12,249 nucleotides of DNA from Candidatus Saccharimonadales bacterium. GTDB taxonomy: Bacteria; Patescibacteriota; Saccharimonadia; UBA4664; SCTI01. The translations under genes and the position numbers were made by a program. The DNA is taken from the NCBI GenBank assembly GCA_030150485.1, contig JASLFZ010000060.1:1-12249 (forward strand), read 5' to 3'. The notes beneath the pieces are model-generated. The model worked only from the letters and a program-made list of their open reading frames with translations, searched no databases and was not told the origin of the DNA. Below are positions 6,586-10,899 of the stretch, piece after piece; the first letter of the stretch is position 1, and every line of letters starts with the position of its first letter.

Positions 6586-6759
6586 ATGCACATAGTCCAA
6601 ATTCTTACTGTCGTGGAGGCCCTGGCCATAATAAGTGCCTTCGTGGTGCTACCGGTCGCATTTGTCGCTTGGGACACAAACCGACCCGAGCGCAAGGCCG
6701 CTCGTGCCGCCAGAGAGCTCGTGATGAGACCACCACCCCGAACCCCAGATTGGAGGTAG
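6586..6759 (+). CDS. Small single-pass membrane protein, 57 aa
   Basis: This small gene starts MHIVQILTVVEALAIISAFV and has one hydrophobic segment (about 4-29). An Arg/Lys/Ala-rich cytoplasmic tail (RPERKAARAARE, 33-44) and a proline-rich end (RPPPRTPDWR) follow. The Shine-Dalgarno GGAGGAG (6571-6577) is 8 nt before the ATG, and a near-consensus promoter lies just upstream, so it is very likely real despite its size. The stop TAG (6757-6759) is 3 bases before the next start, and the GGAGG of the next gene lies within its last two codons, which suggests translational coupling. I do not recognise a family. Small regulatory subunits of membrane complexes, small toxins and phage-like holins are all possible, with no positive evidence for any of them. 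Confidence 0.7.
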   Translation: MHIVQILTVVEALAIISAFVVLPVAFVAWDTNRPERKAARAARELVMRPPPRTPDWR

Positions 6760-6762
6760 GCC

Positions 6763-6900
6763 ATGTGGCAGGAAGAAATTTCAGAATACGTGATGCTGTG
6801 GGTAGTGATAGCTTGCACCATACTCATGGTGGCCGCGATCGGCTACCTCGCCTGGCGGTTTCTCCTAAAGCCGGTGGCCAGCCGCCTCAAACAGGCCTAA
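6763..6900 (+). CDS. Small single-pass membrane protein, 45 aa, coupled to the previous gene
   Basis: The product starts MWQEEISEYVMLWVVIACT, has an acidic N-terminus, a hydrophobic segment (about 9-35) and a basic end (KPVASRLKQA). The positive-inside rule puts the C-terminus in the cytoplasm, the same topology as its partner. The Shine-Dalgarno GGAGG (6752-6756) sits inside the end of the 57-aa gene, 6 nt before the ATG, which gives tight coupling. The stop TAA is followed within 15 bases by a strong hairpin and terminator, so the two genes form a complete transcription unit. The function is unknown. Paired synthesis suggests the two proteins act together in the membrane. Confidence 0.7.
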   Translation: MWQEEISEYVMLWVVIACTILMVAAIGYLAWRFLLKPVASRLKQA

Positions 6901-6913
6901 GACCATCCAACCG

Positions 6914-6974
6914 GAGGTAGCGGGGCGACATGCTCCGCTACCTCACCCGAGATCCGGTACGCCGGGTCTTTTTT
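6914..6974 (+). terminator. Double-hairpin terminator of the small membrane-protein operon
   Basis: A perfect 10-bp stem, GAGGTAGCGG (6914-6923) with CCGCTACCTC (6935-6944), is followed directly by ACCCG (6945-6949)/CGGGT (6963-6967) and a run of six T (6969-6974). The second stem can alternatively form CCGG/CCGG (6954-6957 with 6962-6965). Confidence 0.8.
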
Positions 6975-7204
6975 CATGGTTTTATTAAATTTTCATTAAA
7001 TGCTATCGCCGCGCCTATATATAAGAATGCCGAATGGCCCAAAATCTAGACGATCGCACGAACCGACCGGGGTGAACAACTCATATAATGAATCACGCAG
7101 TAGGTGAGTAGGATAATCTAGCGGTGACTTGACGTATATTCCAAGCGCTGGCTGGCATTGGAGCCGATTCACTCTTTTTTGTAGTAATTAAGATGAGAGA
7201 GAAT
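6975..7204 (+). promoter_or_regulatory. Intergenic region before the TasA-like gene with a possible promoter
   Basis: I find no gene in this stretch. It holds a perfect TATAAT (7084-7089) without a good -35 and a TATATATA-rich block (7016-7023). It also has GATAAT (7112-7117), and TTGACG (7129-7134) without a matching -10. If transcription starts after 7084-7089, the TasA-like mRNA has a leader of about 100 nt. A weak TCCAA/TTGGA stem (7140-7144 with 7158-7162) lies in it. A purine-rich GAGAGAGA (7195-7202) precedes the preferred ATG at 7205. Confidence 0.35.
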
Positions 7205-7792
7205 ATGAATCGAAAAACAATTGCCATCGCGCGCGGCGTTGGTGCTATTGGTGCCGTCGTGGCGCTGGTAGCGGGCGTGACGTTTGCCGCCCAAACCTCA
7301 AGTGTGACTTTATCTGATAACCAGGTCGGGGTCGGGAGTGCCAGCCTGGCTATCTCCTCAGTAGGGGGCGGCCAAACCACCTCCATTACCGGCTTTCAGG
7401 ATTTGAACCTGTTGCCGGGCGTGCCATCGAGCCCGTTCCAGTTTGTGCTGTATAACAACGGCCCGACCACGCTCAACTTATCGGTGGCCTCCGACCTCAA
7501 CCAAAACGCGTTGCCGGCCGGCATCAACCCTGCCGATATCAAGGGCGAGCTGGATGCGGTGAATGGCGGCACTCCAACCAAGCTGGCGACCTTCACCCTG
7601 GCTGACCTGGTGGATCAAACCAACTCGGGCGGCGTGACCTACGATCCCGCTACGCCGGTGCCGTTGAACGCCGGTGCCTCTCAGGAGTTTCAAGTGATCT
7701 GGACGGCTGAGCCCGGTGCCGAAACCGGTTCTGGTGGTGTCGCGACGCCTCCGTTTACCATTACGGTAACCGGTACGGTGCCCAACTCGTAA
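7205..7792 (+). CDS. Secreted TasA/camelysin-like protein (SipW-type substrate)
   Basis: The 195-residue product has a signal peptide: basic N-region (RK, 3-4), hydrophobic core (about 12-27) and a likely cut after Ala28 or Ala29. The mature chain begins AQTSSVTLSDNQVGVGSASL. The rest is rich in Val, Thr, Gly, Asn and Ser, with predicted beta strands, no Cys and an ending FTITVTGTVPNS, typical of a beta-sandwich secreted protein. The gene directly downstream encodes a SipW-like signal peptidase, the arrangement known for TasA/CalY proteins, which form extracellular fibres or act as surface proteases-like matrix proteins. Assignment to TasA is by context and architecture, not strong identity. 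I prefer the ATG at 7205, which has a GAGAGA stretch upstream. The ATG at 7193 in the same frame adds MREN and lacks a Shine-Dalgarno. The two genes are 34 bases apart and likely one operon. Confidence 0.75.
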   Translation: MNRKTIAIARGVGAIGAVVALVAGVTFAAQTSSVTLSDNQVGVGSASLAISSVGGGQTTSITGFQDLNLLPGVPSSPFQFVLYNNGPTTLNLSVASDLNQNALPAGINPADIKGELDAVNGGTPTKLATFTLADLVDQTNSGGVTYDPATPVPLNAGASQEFQVIWTAEPGAETGSGGVATPPFTITVTGTVPNS

Positions 7793-7826
7793 AATAAAAT
7801 TCATTAACTAACGGAGCTTCCTTGGG

Positions 7827-8852
7827 ATGAAAAGGGCATTTAAAATCCTGGTGGTTGGATTCTATGCGCTGGTGGCGCTCGCCGCTATATTCTTTGCGAT
7901 GCCGCAAACTGGCTGGAAGGCGCTATCGGTTCAGACCGGCAGCATGACCCCGGCCATTCCCAAGGGCTCCCTTGTCATAATTCATAGCCAGCCGCTCAGC
8001 GCTATTGCGGTTGGGCAGGTGGTAACGTACCGCGAGCCGTCGAGGCCATCGGTCACCATAACGCACCGGGTGGTGGCTAAAAGCGTAAAGAATGGCATTA
8101 CCATGTTTACAACCAAGGGCGACGCAAACAAGGCGGCCGATCCCCAGATTCCGGGTGGAAGCATTGTGGGAGCGGTACAGTATCATGCGGCCGGCCTCGG
8201 CAAGGTCGTCAACTGGCTGCATACACCGCTCGGCATCATTGTGCTGGTTGGGCTACCGGGGCTATTGATTATCATTAGTGAGTTCCAGCTAATGATCTGG
8301 CGGCTGCAAGAGTATGCGCGCGAGGAGGCGGAGGTAAAAACGCGCCGGTTAGCTGCGCATAGGCGGTCGGCTGGGCCGGTAGCGGCACCACTCGGCCCTA
8401 CGGGCGGCGCAACGCGACGGCAGGCAGCACGTCTACGAACACCGATTGTGCGAGTTGCCCTGGCGGCCATACTACTACCAGCCTTGGCGCTGGGCGTGAA
8501 AGGCACGCTTTCGCAGCTGACATCTTCCGTAGCTATAACCAACAACCGGCTGGGCATTGCAGCGACCTCGACTACGGGTGGCGGCACATCCACGTGCCCC
8601 AGCGACTCATCGAGCGGCTCCATTAGCAATACCGGGCCGGGATCGACCAACGGCATCACGTCGACGAGTACGTGCACGATTAGTAACTCAAATAGCACCT
8701 CGGTGACGGTAACCAACACCAGCAGCCAAACCACCACGAGCGGGAGCGTCAGGAATAACGGCAATACCAACGGTAATGGCGGTGTTGCCAGTGGAGCTAC
8801 ATCTAACAGTAGTAGCTCCACTACTACCGTAAACACAAGTAGCTCGCCTTAA
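7827..8852 (+). CDS. SipW/ER-type signal peptidase I with extra membrane segment and Asn/Ser/Thr-rich extracellular tail
   Basis: The 341-residue product starts with a membrane helix (about 7-25) and a signal peptidase I domain. The nucleophile is Ser39 in QTGSMTPAIPKGS, and His80 in TITHRVV takes the place of the bacterial Lys. The acidic box is TKGDANKAAD (96-105, Asp99 and Asp105). The Ser-His pattern is that of ER/archaeal/SipW-type enzymes. A second helix (about 134-159) and a basic cytoplasmic stretch (160-204) follow. Then, unusually, there is a third helix (about 207-223) and a tail of about 115 residues made almost only of Ser, Thr, Asn and Gly, with Cys257 and Cys283. Residues 204-248 align without gaps to residues 3-47 of the TasA-like neighbour. 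Normal SipW proteins end after the second helix. GGAG (7813-7816) lies 10 nt upstream. The enzyme presumably processes the TasA-like protein and possibly its own tail. Confidence 0.88.
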   Translation: MKRAFKILVVGFYALVALAAIFFAMPQTGWKALSVQTGSMTPAIPKGSLVIIHSQPLSAIAVGQVVTYREPSRPSVTITHRVVAKSVKNGITMFTTKGDANKAADPQIPGGSIVGAVQYHAAGLGKVVNWLHTPLGIIVLVGLPGLLIIISEFQLMIWRLQEYAREEAEVKTRRLAAHRRSAGPVAAPLGPTGGATRRQAARLRTPIVRVALAAILLPALALGVKGTLSQLTSSVAITNNRLGIAATSTTGGGTSTCPSDSSSGSISNTGPGSTNGITSTSTCTISNSNSTSVTVTNTSSQTTTSGSVRNNGNTNGNGGVASGATSNSSSSTTTVNTSSSP

Positions 8853-8879
8853 GTCATTCATTCTTATATATACAAAGAG

Positions 8880-8911
8880 CCCCCGAACAAGGAGGACTCT
8901 TCGTTCGGGGG
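8880..8911. terminator. GC-rich hairpin between convergent genes
   Basis: CCCCCGAAC (8880-8888) pairs perfectly with GTTCGGGGG (8903-8911) across a 14-nt loop. It lies between the signal peptidase gene and the convergent 254-aa gene, so it probably ends transcription from both sides. It has no T-run on the + strand and only a short one on the minus strand. Confidence 0.55.
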
Positions 8912-8931
8912 AGTTGGAGAGGCGAGTAAGA

Positions 8932-9696
8932 CTAGGTGCCATCGATTCGGCTGTTCATCTCATCGACGTGGATCGGCAGCGCGAGGCCGACCATTTTGCC
9001 TTGCTTCATGCGGTAGGAGATTATCTCGTCGGACGCCATGTGCCGGCATAGGTCGAGCGCTTCCTCAGGTTCAAATGAGGGCATTAGCTTCAAGACCACC
9101 GTCTTGATCAGGTCGCTGCCAACGATTAGCCCCTTCTTGCTGACATGTGCCTCCAAAAGTTTGGCCATGTGGCGCTCGTGAGGTTCGACGTGAAGCTCTT
9201 GGGGCCGGTCTTTAATCGTACTCGGAGCCCGGAGAACCTTCGACTGCTTTCCGGCCTTCGTGGCGCGAGCCGTGCCGGCCGGAGAGGTATCAGCGTGTTC
9301 AAGTGAGAATACCTGAGCAACTAGATCTTGAGCCCCCTCCTCGGTCAAAATCATCGTAACTTTACCGCCCTCGCGGAGGACCACAATGTGCCCGTCTTTA
9401 CGCTGCCGCGACAGGCACACTTTAATCGTATGAGAGGATGCCCTAATCCTTCTCGCCATGTCTACGGCGATAGCCTCCATGCTGACACCAGTTATGCTAC
9501 TCTCTGGGCGATCCCGCAGATCTTGCAAGATTCTGAAGTAAACCGTCAGTTCGATGGGTGTGGCAGCTACTGGCTCGGCAGCGGTGTCGTCGGTAGACAG
9601 CTGGGCCTCAGCCCGTTCCGGGTACTCGCGAGTGCTTTTCTCAATATTTACCTGGCCCGGAACATCGCGGGCGTAAGTAGGTGGCGCGTTGCGCAT
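8932..9696 (-). CDS. Two-domain winged-helix-like DNA-binding protein candidate, 254 aa
   Basis: I do not recognise a named family. After a polar, Glu/Thr-rich N-terminal tail (1-46), residues about 48-124 look like a winged helix. A helix (ELTVYFRILQDLRD) is followed by a helix-turn-helix-like stretch (MEAIAVDMARRIRASSHTIKVCLSRQRKDG) and a two-stranded wing (HIVVLREGGKVTMILTEEG). A basic, Thr/Ala-rich linker (about 136-165) leads to a second domain (about 172-243) with HMAKLLEAH...EEALDLCRHMASDEIISYRMKQGKMVGLALP. The first domain resembles the 131-aa protein at 9850-10245 and the second resembles the 132-aa protein at 10376-10774, so this gene looks like a fusion of both. GGAG (9705-9708) is 8 nt before the ATG. 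A regulatory role is inferred only from the fold-like pattern. Confidence 0.7.
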   Translation of the reverse strand: MRNAPPTYARDVPGQVNIEKSTREYPERAEAQLSTDDTAAEPVAATPIELTVYFRILQDLRDRPESSITGVSMEAIAVDMARRIRASSHTIKVCLSRQRKDGHIVVLREGGKVTMILTEEGAQDLVAQVFSLEHADTSPAGTARATKAGKQSKVLRAPSTIKDRPQELHVEPHERHMAKLLEAHVSKKGLIVGSDLIKTVVLKLMPSFEPEEALDLCRHMASDEIISYRMKQGKMVGLALPIHVDEMNSRIDGT

Positions 9697-9737
9697 GTGA
9701 GGGGCTCCATATCGCTAGAGGGATAGAGGCTGACTAT

Positions 9738-9766
9738 CTTATACACCACAGTCGGCTATTTTTACA
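9738..9766 (-). promoter_or_regulatory. Possible promoter of the 254-aa gene
   Basis: On the minus strand, TATAAG (9743-9738) is a fair -10, with TG immediately before it. The -35 position (9766-9761, TGTAAA) matches only three of six. The predicted leader is about 35 nt. Confidence 0.4.
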
Positions 9767-9778
9767 GATGAATACAGA

Positions 9779-9803
9779 AAGGCCCCTAAACGGCAGGGGC
9801 TTT
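9779..9803 (-). terminator. Terminator after the 131-aa gene
   Basis: GCCCCT (9782-9787) pairs with AGGGGC (9795-9800), and the stem extends by A-T and G-T pairs to 9779 and 9803. CTTTCT follows on the minus strand. A second perfect hairpin, TGGAGC-GGT-GCTCCA (9821-9835), lies between it and the stop codon. Confidence 0.6.
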
Positions 9804-9849
9804 CCTGGCCTAGGGGCGGGTGGAGCGGTGCTCCAATTTGGAATGGCGT

Positions 9850-10245
9850 TCAGGCGAGCGCGACGACGGGGCCATAAGGCCTGATCTCGCCCCGCAGTGG
9901 CCGGCGAGTGAAGTTGGCCGCACTGATGGTGGTCCTGGTCGCTTTAGACCTTTCGCGCTCTTTTACCACCCGCAGGTGGTACGCTGCGTTGTCCGATGCG
10001 AGCTTGACTCCCTCACTGGTCAACTTGATGCTCAGAATGCGACCGCCGTCAGGGCTTCGGGTTACTTCTAGCAACCCACGCCTCTCCAGGGAGGCAACCT
10101 TCTGGACGATGCCCTTGCGGTTAAGCCCCAGCTCGGCGCCCAAGCAGCCGAAAGCGTCCTGCGTGTCCGTTCCTTTTACTTCAAAGTTCGTGTGCTGTAG
10201 TAGCGCACGAATTACGTTGAAAAGTGCTACCGTCATTTCTCTCAC
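9850..10245 (-). CDS. MarR-like winged-helix regulator candidate, 131 aa, GTG start
   Basis: Residues about 4-85 have the layout of a winged helix-turn-helix. An N-terminal helix (MTVALFNVIRALLQ) is followed by a helix pair (DAFGCLGAELGLNRKGIVQKVASLERRGLL) and a wing (EVTRSPDGGRILSIKLTSEG). The LGLNRKGIVQKVASLERRGLLE stretch, with the GGR wing turn, is typical of MarR-type recognition and wing regions. The C-terminal 45 residues are basic (KERERSKATRT, TRRPLRGEIRP). The start is a GTG at 10245, chosen because AAGGAG lies 5 nt upstream; an ATG three codons in is 14 nt away. A near-consensus promoter lies upstream and a terminator downstream, so the gene is its own unit. It is the only gene here ending in TGA. 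The target is unknown. Confidence 0.75.
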   Translation of the reverse strand: MREMTVALFNVIRALLQHTNFEVKGTDTQDAFGCLGAELGLNRKGIVQKVASLERRGLLEVTRSPDGGRILSIKLTSEGVKLASDNAAYHLRVVKERERSKATRTTISAANFTRRPLRGEIRPYGPVVALA

Positions 10246-10282
10246 TGTCTCTCCTTAAGGTTGAGTACCACAGCTGACATAC

Positions 10283-10311
10283 ACTATAGCATATATGAGG
10301 GCTTTTGTAAA
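10283..10311 (-). promoter_or_regulatory. Strong promoter of the 131-aa regulator gene
   Basis: On the minus strand, the -35 is TTTACA (10311-10306, five of six). A 17-bp spacer leads to a -10 TATAGT (10288-10283) preceded by TGC, an extended -10. The predicted start is near 10276, giving a leader of about 30 nt that contains the AAGGAG ribosome-binding site. Confidence 0.8.
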
Positions 10312-10332
10312 TATAAAGGCGCTTTGGACGAC

Positions 10333-10367
10333 CCCGGATGCGCAGCCTACATGGCCGCGCATCCGGG
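10333..10367 (-). terminator. 11-bp perfect hairpin after the 132-aa gene
   Basis: CCCGGATGCGC (10333-10343) pairs perfectly with GCGCATCCGGG (10357-10367) around a 13-nt loop, 8 bases beyond the stop codon of the 132-aa gene. There is no U-tract on either side. It may stop transcription, protect the 3' end, or insulate the next promoter at 10283-10311. Confidence 0.45.
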
Positions 10368-10375
10368 TGTTGGTC

Positions 10376-10774
10376 TTACTCCAGCTGGCGGGCAAGCTGG
10401 GCGTTATAGCTCGGCAATGCGATGCCCAGCACAACTCCCCCGCGAGACAGCTTGGTGAGTTTCCCGGCTGAAACCAGATGCATAACCAGTTCCAGTACCT
10501 TCCGATCACTTTCGACGCCATGTGCCCTCAGCACCGTCCGGAGCTGGCCGGTAAGCCCTCCATCCTGATCAAAAAGAAAGCCACCGGCCTCTTTGAGATG
10601 CTTCCTTAGAGGAGACCACAGACGCTGCTCATCGGTGGTTAGCCCGCAAAACGGGATCGGCCGCGGGGGCGGGGAGGTCGGCTCACTAGTTACAGGCAGG
10701 ACGCCTCCTGATGGCTTATTGTACTTTCCTGCGCTTCGTGCTTTTGCATGTCGCTTTAGGTAGCTGGCTGGCAT
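10376..10774 (-). CDS. Small basic protein related to the C-terminal domain of the 254-aa protein
   Basis: The 132-residue product has a basic N-terminal tail (MPASYLKRHAKARSAGKYNK), a proline-rich linker (29-42) and a domain (about 46-122). That domain has EQRLWSPLRKHL...DRKVLELVMHLVSAGKLTKLSRGGVVLGIALP. It aligns with residues about 172-243 of the 254-aa protein; both end in a G-x-V-x-G-x-ALP strand after a helix of the form LxLxxHxxS. This looks like a small helical domain with a terminal beta hairpin, possibly winged-helix-like, but I know no family name. The Shine-Dalgarno GAGGTG is about 7 nt before the ATG. A good promoter lies upstream, divergent from topA. It probably has a nucleic-acid-related role, given the basic tail and its neighbours; this is inference. 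Confidence 0.65.
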   Translation of the reverse strand: MPASYLKRHAKARSAGKYNKPSGGVLPVTSEPTSPPPRPIPFCGLTTDEQRLWSPLRKHLKEAGGFLFDQDGGLTGQLRTVLRAHGVESDRKVLELVMHLVSAGKLTKLSRGGVVLGIALPSYNAQLARQLE

Positions 10775-10821
10775 AAGAACACCTCGTCTGATTGGCTAAA
10801 AAGGGAACGAACAGCATTCAT

Positions 10822-10850
10822 TTTATACTATGTCTACTGTAGCTTGTCTA
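10822..10850 (-). promoter_or_regulatory. Promoter of the 132-aa gene
   Basis: On the minus strand, the -35 is TAGACA (10850-10845, five of six). A 17-bp spacer leads to a -10 TATAAA (10827-10822, five of six). AGACA recurs 14 bases after the -35 copy, inside the spacer. The predicted leader is about 40 nt. Confidence 0.7.
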
Positions 10851-10863
10851 ACAAAATCCAGCC

Positions 10864-10892
10864 TTTACGGCGCATTCATTTATATATACAGT
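10864..10892 (+). promoter_or_regulatory. Possible topA promoter
   Basis: TTTACG (10864-10869), a 17-bp spacer and TACAGT (10887-10892, four of six) would start transcription at about the topA ATG (10900). An alternative -10 is TATATA (10881-10886). Either way the leader is very short, and there is no Shine-Dalgarno. Confidence 0.4.
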
Positions 10893-10899
10893 AGCTTGG

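Larger units (their letters stand above)
10814..10898 (+). repeat. Imperfect direct repeat in the topA / 132-aa gene divergent region
   Basis: GCATTCATTT occurs at 10814 and again at 10872, each followed by an AT-rich TATA stretch. GTAGCTTG follows at 10839-10846 and again at 10891-10898. The two half-units keep order but differ by a few bases in spacing. The left copy covers the -10 of the minus-strand promoter, and the right copy covers the probable topA promoter. Confidence 0.55.

Noticed and set aside
8183..8836. Long minus-strand reading frame (217 codons) opposite the signal peptidase gene.
   Set aside because: It is antisense to the low-complexity Ser/Thr tail, giving a Val/Leu-rich repetitive product with no ribosome-binding site; the plus-strand gene has clear catalytic motifs.
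7016..8872. A 14-base inverted match (TATATATAAGAATG at 7016-7029 and its reverse complement at 8859-8872) flanking the TasA-like/signal peptidase operon, suggesting a mobile cassette.
   Set aside because: The match is short and dominated by TA repeats, so chance is quite possible. There are no target-site duplications, transposase or recombinase, and the outer flanks do not match.
9328..9726. Plus-strand reading frame (132 codons) opposite the 254-aa gene.
   Set aside because: No ribosome-binding site or promoter is seen, while the minus-strand gene has a Shine-Dalgarno and a domain shared with a neighbour.
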